Of a DNA stretch of 64,000 nucleotides, positions 10,950-20,600 are shown piece by piece. The translations under genes and the position numbers were made by a program. This stretch comes from Caldifarciminota bacterium (GTDB taxonomy: Bacteria > Hydrothermota > Tepidihabitantia > SM23-42): assembly GCA_020353055.1 (NCBI GenBank), contig CP070686.1, positions 1,719,410 through 1,783,409 on the forward strand. The letters run 5' to 3'. The notes below the pieces were generated by a model. The model saw only the letters and a list, made by a program, of their open reading frames with translations. It searched no databases and was not told the origin of the DNA. Position 1 is the first letter of the stretch; each line of letters starts with the position of its first letter.

Positions 10950-11951
10950 ATGTTTGGTAAAATGAAAACCGCCGCTCCGTTGATCTCACTCCTTACTTTA
11001 CTGTTCATTATCATCGGCTGCAAGCACGAATACCCGCCTTTTGCCGACTATGAAGTGGTCGGTTTTGCACCAGTCGATTCGGTAATGTATGGCATGCTCT
11101 TCGTAAATGGCGAATGCCTCTTTGCCTTATACGATACAACAGGAGCATACAATCGATGGTCTATGCTCCAGGAATACGACCTGCAGGATCCAACGAATCT
11201 GATACTGCAAAATACTCAATCGCTCTACCTCCCCCCAAACAGCACTTTCAAAGATTACCAAGACAGTCTTGTCTTCTTTCAAGCGTCATATTACAACTAC
11301 GTGATATTAAATCTCATTGCGTATGAATTTCATACCCTGCATTTTGAATATAATGTGCTGGACATTGCCCATAAAGAGCATTTTCTCTTTGTCAGCACGT
11401 ACGAAGGCCTACGTGTATTAGACATTTCAAACCTACCTGATTACGTCGAAGTGTTCAATGACTCAATCAACCGCTACGGTGCCTTTCTCATATTGAGGGA
11501 CACGGTTTTACTCGACATACATCACTTCAGTGGCAATTACCGGGCAAAGATATGGAATGTTAAGAACCCCGAAAATCCCCAGACTATTTACGAAGTTGAA
11601 CTTCCCGATGTTCACAGTCTTACGGACATTGCTCTAACCGACCAATATATAATAATGTTTGACCCTTACACGATCTGTCGCTACAACCATTATATGTACG
11701 ATTCGCTGGTGTACGAAGATATGCTCTATTTGAACCAGAACTACAGCAGTCAAAGAACCTCAGACTTGCATATAATTCTTGCTTACGGAGACCACATTGA
11801 GCTAATAGGGATAACCGATTTCAGCACCCAGCAGATATCGATCAGTGGCGACTGGTATTATCAAATACTGTCTTTGGAGATATTCGAAGAAACGATATAC
11901 CTTCTGGTGAGAAAGCAAGGCATCTACGTTCTCCAAAGGAGGGAATCATGA
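10950..11951 (+). CDS. Lipoprotein with LVIVD-type beta-propeller repeats
   Basis: 333 residues from the ATG at 10950, chosen over an in-frame GTG at 10926 because TGGGAGG at 10938-10944 lies correctly before the ATG. The N-terminus is a lipoprotein signal (KTAAPLISLLTLLFIIIGC). The rest has repeats like FLFVSTYEGLRVLDISN and AKIWNVKNPENPQTIYEVELPD, typical of LVIVD/YncE-type propeller repeats found in surface-exposed proteins. No catalytic residues are seen. The stop overlaps the next gene by 4 bases, so the lipoprotein and the barrel-like protein are made together and may form one outer-membrane unit. Confidence 0.6.
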   Translation: MFGKMKTAAPLISLLTLLFIIIGCKHEYPPFADYEVVGFAPVDSVMYGMLFVNGECLFALYDTTGAYNRWSMLQEYDLQDPTNLILQNTQSLYLPPNSTFKDYQDSLVFFQASYYNYVILNLIAYEFHTLHFEYNVLDIAHKEHFLFVSTYEGLRVLDISNLPDYVEVFNDSINRYGAFLILRDTVLLDIHHFSGNYRAKIWNVKNPENPQTIYEVELPDVHSLTDIALTDQYIIMFDPYTICRYNHYMYDSLVYEDMLYLNQNYSSQRTSDLHIILAYGDHIELIGITDFSTQQISISGDWYYQILSLEIFEETIYLLVRKQGIYVLQRRES

Positions 11952-13141
11952 AAAGAGTAATGATTCTCACGATGTTTGCATTTTGTACCATGCAGGCAGT
12001 CGAATACTCTCACCGCATCAGTGCACTGGGAACAGACCTGGCTCATCTTGTTCCTGACTATGAAACCGATCTTTACCGCAACCCGCAGTTTCTTGACAAA
12101 GCACTTGCCGGCATTTCCTACGCACCGGGCAAAGCGCTCATCCTGCGCTATTCCTATCCTTACCCACCTGCTACTGTCTACCGGACACCTATTTCACTGA
12201 AATTCATGACCCGGACCCTCGGCATGATGGGCTCATACTGGTTCTACTACCAACACGACCTGGAGCCAGATAGTTACGGATGGCTGACTTCCACCTATGC
12301 AACATACCGGTTGCAGGACGTATGGATGGCCAGAATGAAGAATACGGTCGTTAATTTCTATAATGATCTCGATTACTCCAGGATTGAATATCTTACTTCC
12401 ACGAATTCACCGACGATCGAGCGTAGACTCGAATACCTGATAAGAACACAGGCGGCATTCAAGATCAGAAAAAACCTGAGTCTGGATATGAAGATCGGCT
12501 TCGGGTTTTTTGAAAGTAAGACGGAAATCAGCGACTACGAGGTGTACAATCAGCGGGTCAATCTGGCGCTCGCGCGCGCCGGTTTGTACTGCAGGAAAGT
12601 AACCGCCACTAATGATTTCGCTTCTTGGTACTTTGATATTGGCAGCCCTCTGTCTAATGCAGAAATTGATTCGCTTCCGTATCCGGTATATTCTTCAGTG
12701 CAAACTGACGAACGCGTTTTCATGGTGTCGGCGAAAACCTTACTCGCACGCTTTGCCTATGCAAAGGCAATACCGATCACGCCGGGAGGGATGCTGATCG
12801 TTGGACTAAAGAACGTATTCACTCTACAGAGCACCGGCGATGCGACAAAGGATACTGGGCTTCGTGGTATCATAAACACAATATCATTGCCCATAGGCAC
12901 GGAGCATTCCATAAGTACCGTAACCCTTCGTTTTGGCACGAGGTTTTTCTACGACTTCGAAACCCTGCGCGAAGCGAATGAAGATGTCGCCATAACGCAG
13001 AATATCACACATACGCTCGATTACGAGTACACCTTCGGACTTGGCTGGAAACCGCACAAAAAAATCACGGTGGACCTGTACACCGACGGAGGTTTCTGGT
13101 ATCTGAAAGACTGGGCAGTATATTTGAAGTACGCATTTTAG
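11948..13141 (+). CDS. Predicted outer-membrane beta-barrel protein
   Basis: 397 residues with a Sec signal peptide (KRVMILTMFAFCTMQAVEYS). The mature part is rich in alternating aromatic and polar residues (LGMMGSYWFYYQHDLEPDSYG, NLSLDMKIGFGFFESK, HTLDYEYTFGLGWKPHKKITVDLY) and ends YLKYAF, with a terminal Phe as usual for outer-membrane barrels. I do not recognise a specific family. The ATGA overlap with the preceding lipoprotein gene indicates coupled translation. Confidence 0.6.
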   Translation: MKRVMILTMFAFCTMQAVEYSHRISALGTDLAHLVPDYETDLYRNPQFLDKALAGISYAPGKALILRYSYPYPPATVYRTPISLKFMTRTLGMMGSYWFYYQHDLEPDSYGWLTSTYATYRLQDVWMARMKNTVVNFYNDLDYSRIEYLTSTNSPTIERRLEYLIRTQAAFKIRKNLSLDMKIGFGFFESKTEISDYEVYNQRVNLALARAGLYCRKVTATNDFASWYFDIGSPLSNAEIDSLPYPVYSSVQTDERVFMVSAKTLLARFAYAKAIPITPGGMLIVGLKNVFTLQSTGDATKDTGLRGIINTISLPIGTEHSISTVTLRFGTRFFYDFETLREANEDVAITQNITHTLDYEYTFGLGWKPHKKITVDLYTDGGFWYLKDWAVYLKYAF

Positions 13142-13291
13142 AACCCCAGAGCAGGTTCATCGAAACAGATTTCGATATTGAGAGCATGTAATTAGAATAG
13201 TCTCTACTTTCGAGGGGTGACCCCAAATATCGAATATGTCATATATGTCGAAATACCGACATTTTTATCCTAAATCTCCCGCCTTTATTCA
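13142..13291. other. Intergenic stretch with several short inverted repeats
   Basis: No gene. It contains ATCGAAA/TTTCGAT (13159-13176), GGGGT-G-ACCCC (13214-13224) and the hairpin described separately at 13245-13266. These lie after the barrel gene and before the promoter of the next operon. Confidence 0.45.
13245..13266 (+). terminator. Weak intrinsic terminator candidate
   Basis: Stem ATGTCG (13245-13250), 6-base loop, CGACAT (13257-13262), then a run of four further T. The stem is only 6 bp, so this is a modest candidate for ending the lipoprotein/barrel operon. Confidence 0.4.
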
Positions 13292-13319
13292 TTGACAAGC
13301 ATTCGTATCCGGGTAAAAT
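13292..13319 (+). promoter_or_regulatory. Promoter of the DUF362/NapHG cluster
   Basis: TTGACA at 13292-13297, 16-base spacer, TAAAAT at 13314-13319, then a short leader containing a GGGGG ribosome-site-like run before the ATG at 13339. Confidence 0.6.
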
Positions 13320-13338
13320 ATTGGTCCATGGGGGTTTC

Positions 13339-14655
13339 ATGAAAGATATAACAAGACGAGACTTTATAAAATATTGCGGTGTCGGCGCACTCGGGCTTAT
13401 GCTGAAGCCGAATCTATTCTACGGCAGAACAAAGGACGGCCAGCGCGCGAGTGATGTAATACAGTGCTTTGATGAAAACGCAACCAGCGGCAGTTCGATC
13501 AACGAATCTGTCGCGCAGGCGATGATGGACGCATCGATAAAACAATTGACCGGGATCAATGATGTAGGCGAGGCCTGGAAATCGGTTTTTCCTGGTATTA
13601 CCGAGAACAGCGTCATTAGCATTAAAGTCAACGTAATAAATGAATACCTGCCGACCCACCCAGAGTTCGTAAACTGCATCGTTAACGGTCTTACCCAGAT
13701 GCAGCTCGGAAGTCTGCACTTCACGAAAAACAACGTCATTATTTGGGACCGTACCGATTGGGAACTTAACGAGGCTGGCTTCTCGCTTTATGACGGCAGC
13801 GATCCCAACACGGTACGCTGTTTCGGCACGAATCATTCCGGGATCGGCTACGACTATACGATGCCTTTCGATGTTGATGGCGTGACCAGCTATCCCAGCC
13901 GCATACTGACCGAAATGACAGATTATCTTATCAATGCCGCGGTCCTGAAAGACCATAACGGTGCACAGGTTACGCTGACCATGAAAAATCACTACGGCTC
14001 AGTGCACAATCCCGGCTCGCTGCACAGCAGCGGTTACACCTGCAACCCAGACATACCGGCGCTCAATCAACAGATACGTGATGTCGTCGTTCCCAATAAC
14101 ATCCAGAAGATATTCATCGTTGACGGCCTTTTTGCCAAGATCTACTGGGGACCGAGTGGTCTTCCCAATTTTATCCCCAACCTAATGTTGATGAGCTTTG
14201 ATACGGTGGCTTGCGACTGGCAGGGACAGATCCTTATAAATGAGATAAGAAGCAATCAACAGTGGCCCACGATCTCAGCTCCTCACATTACAACCGCTGC
14301 AGCGTCGCCGTACAACCTCGGCACGACCGATGTCAACCTCATCGAGATCAATAATCCTTCCGGCATTAAAGAATTAACAACAACCGCGCCGTTCAACGGT
14401 TCGGTAAAAATCACGCCCAACCCTTTCCGCAGTAGAACGACGATAAGATTCACAGCGGAATCAGCTGCACCGGTGCATATCGACTTGATCGATCCTGCCG
14501 GCCGCATCAGGGATCGGATCTTCGCCGGGGACCTGCCATTAGGTGAGCATCGAATTGAATACGTAATAAGGAAAAAACTCGCCGCTGGCAATTATTTTGT
14601 GAGAATATACAACAACACCGGCAGTTCTTTTAATAAAGTCACTATCTTCAATTAG
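13339..14655 (+). CDS. Tat-signal DUF362-like protein with T9SS-type C-terminal sorting domain
   Basis: 438 residues. The N-terminus, ITRRDFIKYCGVGALGLM, is a twin-arginine signal, implying export after folding, usually with a bound cofactor. The body (about 60-345) has DUF362-like features, including SVISIKVNVINEYLPTHPEFV near the start. The last ~85 residues are a separate domain: ITPNPFRSRTTIRF, then IDLIDPAGRI and LAAGNYFVRIYN. This is the classic layout of a T9SS type-A sorting domain or its FCB relatives, which direct proteins across the outer membrane. Tat export coupled to a T9SS tail is uncommon. The ATG at 13339 is used rather than an in-frame TTG at 13321 that almost touches the -10 box. 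Confidence 0.7.
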   Translation: MKDITRRDFIKYCGVGALGLMLKPNLFYGRTKDGQRASDVIQCFDENATSGSSINESVAQAMMDASIKQLTGINDVGEAWKSVFPGITENSVISIKVNVINEYLPTHPEFVNCIVNGLTQMQLGSLHFTKNNVIIWDRTDWELNEAGFSLYDGSDPNTVRCFGTNHSGIGYDYTMPFDVDGVTSYPSRILTEMTDYLINAAVLKDHNGAQVTLTMKNHYGSVHNPGSLHSSGYTCNPDIPALNQQIRDVVVPNNIQKIFIVDGLFAKIYWGPSGLPNFIPNLMLMSFDTVACDWQGQILINEIRSNQQWPTISAPHITTAAASPYNLGTTDVNLIEINNPSGIKELTTTAPFNGSVKITPNPFRSRTTIRFTAESAAPVHIDLIDPAGRIRDRIFAGDLPLGEHRIEYVIRKKLAAGNYFVRIYNNTGSSFNKVTIFN

Positions 14656-14663
14656 GAGGTAAC

Positions 14664-15224
14664 GTGAAGAAAGCTATGCCTTTTCTTCTTTTATTTTCAA
14701 TTCTTCTCTTCTGCACACAAGAGGATGGTCCCACCATCATCGATGTAGTAGATCTGATACCGCAGAATGACGAGATCAGCGGCTGGACAAGAGACGGTGC
14801 GATGGACGTCGCTGAGAACGAAACGCAACTCTGGGATTTGATTAACGGAGAAGGCGTTGTGTACGTCGACCACGGATTCGTCAAATGCGCGTTCCAGGAT
14901 TTTGTGGGTGACGTGCTGGGGAATCAGCGCAGCGTTCTGCTCCGTGCTTTTGACATGGGCGATTCAGCAAATGCTTATGCAGTATATCATGACAGCCGCA
15001 TAGAAACCGGCGTCGAAGTACCGTGGACAGAAACTGGACACGCGGGCATCGAAGCGCGAATTGAATCGTCGGTATTATATCACAAAATTGAGTTCTGGGA
15101 AGAAAAATTTCATATTGAGGCAACCATTAACGATGCTACGCCAGAGGCGCTTAACATCGCCAAACTGTTCGCCATTAATGTCTCAGATGCGATCAAAATG
15201 ACCACCGGTGATCCGGAGAATTAG
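14664..15224 (+). CDS. DUF6599-like lipoprotein
   Basis: 186 residues with a GTG start at 14664, preceded by AGGAGGT 5 bases upstream. A short lipoprotein signal ends LLFSILLFC. The sequence DLIPQNDEISGWTRDG followed by LWDLINGEGVVYVDHGF and FDMGDSANAYAVYHDSR resembles DUF6599 proteins, which often sit beside DUF362 and polyferredoxin genes. Function unknown. It sits between two DUF362 genes, 8 bases after the first and 1 base before the second. Confidence 0.65.
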   Translation: MKKAMPFLLLFSILLFCTQEDGPTIIDVVDLIPQNDEISGWTRDGAMDVAENETQLWDLINGEGVVYVDHGFVKCAFQDFVGDVLGNQRSVLLRAFDMGDSANAYAVYHDSRIETGVEVPWTETGHAGIEARIESSVLYHKIEFWEEKFHIEATINDATPEALNIAKLFAINVSDAIKMTTGDPEN

Positions 15225-15225
15225 A

Positions 15226-16137
15226 ATGGACAAAATCACGCGCAGGGAATTCATAAAGATCGGTGCCGGCGCGGCCCTCGTCACGCTGCTGCCAAAGTCG
15301 CTGCTTAATGCCGATAAGACAGCCGCACCAGTCATCGGTGTTGCCGAAGGTGATAATTCGAAGCTGGTCAAAGCAGCGGTCGATCTCGTCGGCGGCATCG
15401 ATAAATTCATGAAAGCCGGCGATGTCGTATGCATAAAGCCTAACCTTTCCTTTGCTTCGAACATCGACTGCGGTGCGACCACGAACCCGGCAATAGTCAG
15501 GCAGATGGTACAGTTATGCCTTGATGCCGGTGCTTCAAGAATAATCGTTCTCGACCACACGATCCATGAAGCAACACTCTGCGTCGAGCGCAGCCGCATC
15601 GAGGAGGCAATCATCGATAAGAAGGTAAGCCTCGTAACGCTCCAGCAAGAACGCCAGTATACCGATGTCGACGTTCCTGGCGGCAAAGAATTGAACCGGA
15701 TACAAGTCGCCAAGGCAATACAGAATGCCGATCTGCTGATCAACATGCCGACCGCAAAATCGCACTCGGCAACCGGCGTCAGTCTCGGCCTGAAGAGTCT
15801 CATGGGGCTGATCTGGGACCGCGGTTACCTCCACCGGGTGAACCTCGACCGTGCGATTGCCGAACTGGGTACCGTGATCAAACCGGGGCTCACCGTGATC
15901 GACGCAACACGCGCCCTCACCACAGGTGGACCAGGCGGTCCGGGGAAGACGGTCGTTCTCAATAAAGTGGTAGCGGGCATCGATCCGGTCGCCGTTGATT
16001 CCTACACCGTAGGGATTGCCCAATGGTATAAGAAATCCTGGACCGGAAAACAAGTGAAGTCTATTCGGGCTGCTGCCGATTTGGGCCTCGGTGAAATTGA
16101 CACCGCGAACATGCGGATCAAGCAAGTCAAGGTCTAA
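15226..16137 (+). CDS. Tat-signal DUF362 protein
   Basis: 303 residues from the ATG at 15226 (an in-frame ATG at 15208 lies inside the previous gene; GGAG at 15215-15218 favours 15226). The Tat signal is ITRREFIKIGAGAALVTLLP. The body is a standard DUF362 domain: VVCIKPNLSFA, TTNPAIVRQMVQLCLDAGA, AKAIQNADLLINMPTAKSHSATGVSLGLKSLMG and a C-terminal GIDPVAVDSYTV. DUF362 proteins often carry or neighbour ferredoxin domains and are thought to be redox-linked; the reaction is unknown. Here the iron-sulfur protein is the next gene, which begins at or just beyond this gene's stop. Confidence 0.8.
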   Translation: MDKITRREFIKIGAGAALVTLLPKSLLNADKTAAPVIGVAEGDNSKLVKAAVDLVGGIDKFMKAGDVVCIKPNLSFASNIDCGATTNPAIVRQMVQLCLDAGASRIIVLDHTIHEATLCVERSRIEEAIIDKKVSLVTLQQERQYTDVDVPGGKELNRIQVAKAIQNADLLINMPTAKSHSATGVSLGLKSLMGLIWDRGYLHRVNLDRAIAELGTVIKPGLTVIDATRALTTGGPGGPGKTVVLNKVVAGIDPVAVDSYTVGIAQWYKKSWTGKQVKSIRAAADLGLGEIDTANMRIKQVKV

Positions 16138-16162
16138 CCGGCGAGTAAAACAACACAAGCAG

Positions 16163-17668
16163 GTGAAACTGAGAATAAAAAGATCTCGGATCCTCCGGTG
16201 GATTGTTCAAATCCTCTTTCTTGGTCTTTTCATCACCGCATTCGTACTCACCCGCTATAGCGTACCAGTAACATTTCAAAATCTTTTCTTCAAGTTTGAC
16301 CCGCTGATTCTCCTCGTCGTCAGCATCGCATACCGGACGGTCCTTGCCGCGGCCATGCTGTCCTTGTTGACCGTCGCAGCGACATTGTTCTTCGGCCGGT
16401 TCTTCTGCGGATTCATCTGCCCGCTCGGCACGACCATAGATATCTTTGACGTTTTTGTCAAAAAACAAAAGAAAGCAGCGCCAATACTTCGCAGCGGTAA
16501 ATATCTTATCTTGACCTTCTTACTGGCCGCCGCCTTACTCGGTACTTCTTTCTTGCACTTCTTCGATCCCCTGGCGATCTTCGAGCGTTCGTTGACACTC
16601 ATCTTCTACCCGGCTGCAATGTACATCGCCGGAATTTTCAATGTCGGGATGAGGGCAATTTACACCGAGTCGGCAATCGCTTTTCTCTTTCTATTCATCA
16701 TTCTCGGATTGAATTTTATCAGCCAGAGATTCTGGTGCCGCAATGTCTGCCCGCTGGGCGGGCTGTTGGCTCTCTTCTCGAAATCCGCGGTCTTCAAGTT
16801 TTCTTTTGCAGAAGGCTGCACAGAGTGTGGCATATGCGAAAAGATATGCCCGACCGGCGCTATTTCCATCGAGAAAATGAGCGTTGACTCCGGTGAATGC
16901 ATCGACTGCCTGCGTTGCTTATATGAATGCCCGCAGCATGTCTTCGAGTATAAAATTTCACTGGCGCCGAAGCGTCTGGATCTCAGCCGGCGGCAACTGA
17001 TCGGGGCACTGGGCGCCGGCATCATAATCGCTCCGCTCGCCAATTCGTTGTTGCACCGGAGGCTATCGGGCCGGCTCATCCGGCCGCCGGGTTCGATCCC
17101 TGAAGCAGATTTCCTGGACATTTGCATACATTGCGGCAAGTGTATGAAGGTCTGCCCTACGAACGGATTGCAGCCTTGTATCCTCGAGGCCGGCGTGAAT
17201 GGTCTATGGACACCAAGGCTTGCTGCGCGGATCGGAGGTTGCGAAAAGAACTGCAACATGTGCGGACAGGTGTGCCCGACCTCAGCGATCAGAAACCTCC
17301 CCCTTGAAGAAAAGACTTATGCAAAGATGGGAACGGCGGTCATCGACCGCGCGCGGTGCATTGCCTGGGAGCAGGACCGGGTTTGCTTGATATGTGACGA
17401 AGCCTGCCCTTTTGCGGCCATCAGTTCGCTTAACGAAACGGTGCGCGGGACGACACTGCTCAGACCGTTCATGGACGAGCGGATCTGCACCGGCTGCGGA
17501 CTGTGTGAGGCACGTTGTCCCATCGAAGAACGCGCCGCTATCGAAGTTTACTCCATCGGTGAAGAACGCAAGCGCCGCGGTTCCTACATTACCGAAGAGA
17601 AGATCAGACTGCGCGCATGTGAAGAGAAAGACGAAGATATACCGTCTGGCTTTATTATCGACAATTGA
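16163..17668 (+). CDS. Fused NapH-NapG-type membrane polyferredoxin
   Basis: About 501 residues. The N-terminal half is NapH-like: several membrane spans, the motif FFCGFICPLG, a second FWCRNVCPLGG, then two [4Fe-4S] sets (CTECGICEKICP near 218, CIDCLRCLYECP near 245). Then comes an internal twin-arginine-like segment, SRRQLIGALGAGIIIAPL (near 274), as found at the start of NapG, and four more Cys sets (CIHCGKCMKVCP, CEKNCNMCGQVCP, a C-x8-C-x2-C-x3-C set, CTGCGLCEARCP). Six clusters in total. NapH and NapG normally are separate proteins that pass quinol electrons to a periplasmic acceptor. The start is uncertain: GTG at 16163 or GTG at 16091, the latter overlapping the DUF362 gene. Confidence 0.8.
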   Translation: MKLRIKRSRILRWIVQILFLGLFITAFVLTRYSVPVTFQNLFFKFDPLILLVVSIAYRTVLAAAMLSLLTVAATLFFGRFFCGFICPLGTTIDIFDVFVKKQKKAAPILRSGKYLILTFLLAAALLGTSFLHFFDPLAIFERSLTLIFYPAAMYIAGIFNVGMRAIYTESAIAFLFLFIILGLNFISQRFWCRNVCPLGGLLALFSKSAVFKFSFAEGCTECGICEKICPTGAISIEKMSVDSGECIDCLRCLYECPQHVFEYKISLAPKRLDLSRRQLIGALGAGIIIAPLANSLLHRRLSGRLIRPPGSIPEADFLDICIHCGKCMKVCPTNGLQPCILEAGVNGLWTPRLAARIGGCEKNCNMCGQVCPTSAIRNLPLEEKTYAKMGTAVIDRARCIAWEQDRVCLICDEACPFAAISSLNETVRGTTLLRPFMDERICTGCGLCEARCPIEERAAIEVYSIGEERKRRGSYITEEKIRLRACEEKDEDIPSGFIIDN

Positions 17669-20600
17669 TACCACTCCTTTTATTTCTTTCCGGTTTTTCA
17701 CAAAAACAAATCGCGGATAATCCGATAATACTCGACGGCATAGAAAGCCGCTATGCATCGGAATACATACTCGTAACGACCCCGGTCGGCATCTACAATT
17801 TTGAACGGAGCTCAAAGACCTGGAAGAGTATAACGACGGCCTATGGCCTGCCTGACAACGAAGCGTACATCGTGGGTCTCGATCAAGGAATTCTCTGGAT
17901 CGCAACGGAAAAAGGGGTGGCATCGGCCGATATCCGACTCAATGATTGGATAACGTACGAAGTACCTGGCAGGGTGAGCGGACTCTCCTTCGATGAGAGT
18001 TATGTCTGGGTTACGGGTGATTTCGGCTTAAAGAGATTCGACAAGTACGCAGAGATATGGGAGGATATCGATGACACGCCGGCGCAGGACATAATCTTCG
18101 ATAGGAATTTCCTGTGGATCGCCACCGCGCGCGGTATTCTCAGGTACAATCGTGAATTCGAGAGGATCGAGGAAATGCACGCGGCGCCAAAGTACGAATA
18201 CCAATACATCATCGACACTAAATCGAAAATCTGGTTCCTGTCCGAGGATAATTTCGCAACCTACGAGAAAAGCACGGAAGCCTGGACCGAGTACCCAGCA
18301 TTAAGGGTAACTGATTATGCGGCACTGGATGATTCCCTGTTCATAGTCAGCGACAACCAGGTTCTTCTATACAACCCGACGACCAACAGTTGGGGAAAAG
18401 TAGTTGAAGTGGAAGGAGCCGGCAAGATAAACGGCATATCCATCAGCCCAAAAACATCGAATTACATCTCGCTCGCCACCGACCAGGGATTGCTGTTGTA
18501 TGACCTGGTCGAAAGGACGCGCATCATCTACAACCGTAATAATGGCATGTTCAATGATACAATAACCGATGTTTACGAGGCACCAAACTACCTATTTGCG
18601 ATCGGTCAAGGCAGCATACAGTACTATGACAAGAGCACCGGCATCTGGCAAATCGAAGAAGTGACTCCGGTCGCCGGACTCAGTTCTGAGATCTTTCACT
18701 ACGACGAAGCCGGGCTGCATTTTGACGCGATCAATGATCTGGACATACGGCTGCAAGGCAGGGCGTACTATTCGGTTTCCGGAATCATCAGGGACAGTCT
18801 GGAGTGGAACGACTACTCGACGATAAATCTGCGTCTGATCGGTCAGCATGCGAGTAATCGTATGATATCGATATATTATGATGATACAAATAAGGAAGAT
18901 ACACTATACGGCTTTGGATACCGCGGACTTGACAACGATTTTCTGTACCGCGCGAATGGGGGCTTCATCGAGTCCGAATATTACGAATTCAATCTGGTAC
19001 CAGAATTCTCGACATTTGGCGCAAACGCCCGACTGCGCCATCGCGCACACAACCTCATGGTTCAGGGGGGACAACTTAAATCCAGCCATCAAAGCGATTT
19101 CTTTTACGGCCGATCGTTCGAACGCGATACCATAATACAGGACATCAATTATTCCAGGAACGCGTTCTACAGAATACCACCAGGAAGCAACATCACGCGC
19201 GATGGGACGGATACGATGTTCGTCGATGACCGTTTGCCCGGAACAAACACGATAGACACCAGAATAGGTTATACCATTGCCGGGATCACCGGCGATTATG
19301 ACCCCTTGATTAACGGTTTTGATTACTACATCGACTATCAAAACGGTACTCTGCAGATCCGGAGCCCGGTCGGTAATGACTATGTACTCGTCCTCAAGGC
19401 TAATGGGCAGGAAATCATCATACAATCCGAAATAGTAAGCGGCAACGTGCTTTCGAACATATACGCGCTCGGACCGGATATGGTGCCCGGTTCTCTTGAA
19501 TTGACCATAGTCGACACACTCGGCATAGTGCATCCTCTCAGTGATTTCGGAATTGACAACGACAACAACAATAGGGTCGATGCGGAATTCATCAGTTACA
19601 AACTCGGCTATCTAATGTTTCCTCAGGAGCGACCGTTCCCGGACGAAGTGTACGACCAGAATCTCAACATATACACATTAGACTACAGGTTTTTCACCCA
19701 GTCAGTATTCTACTCCCTCAGCAAGCAGCCGGTGCTGATCGGTAGTGAAGAGGTTCTTGTGGACGGTGAAACAATGACAAGGAACTACCATTACAGCATT
19801 GATTACACGTCAGGCACGGTCCTTTTCCTGAGCGACGATGTCGTTTCTGATTTCAGTGAGGTCGAAATACAATATGTTGCAGTGGAAAGAACACGCTCGG
19901 ACCCCTTCTATGCGGTGCAGCCGAACATAAAGATCGGCGATAATATCAACGTCGCGCCAGGTTACAGTTCAATTGACGGGGAGAACATCTTTCATCTATC
20001 CGGCAAGTACCAGAGCGGCTCGGCAAAGAATTCAATCATGTTCGTACCACAGATTGCAGCCAGTGAAGAAAGAGACTATGCCCAGGATTACCTGCTCGTC
20101 GCAAACTACGGAGCGCTCACACTGAATGCCAACTACCGGGGTTTCTCAGAGGAATTTGAATCGTTCGGCCTCAGTGAAAAGCGCTACGGAGATCTGGAAC
20201 ACAGCGGAGCGGTCTCGCTCGGTATCGAACCGCTCAACTATGTGCGTTTGAACGCAAACGTGAAAAAGGAATGGCTCACCGATTCGCTTCACAATTCGAA
20301 TAACACCGAATATATCTCCGGAAAACTCGAGTATCTTAACCCGGTCCTGCCGAACGGCTTCTTGCTCGCCGCCAGGAATAAACTGCCGGATTACGAGAAA
20401 CTCCGGCTTCAATGTAACGCGAATTACAACTTCCAGCTGGCCGAGAGCAAGGTGCGGCTCACATCCTCGGTATACAATGATTTTCTCGATTTCAGTAATA
20501 ACGACAAGAAGAGAATACTCGGATACACCGTTAACACCAACATAGCACTGCGCTTTCCAGTACGGGTGGACGTCTATACACACGGTGTGGACCGTTACGC

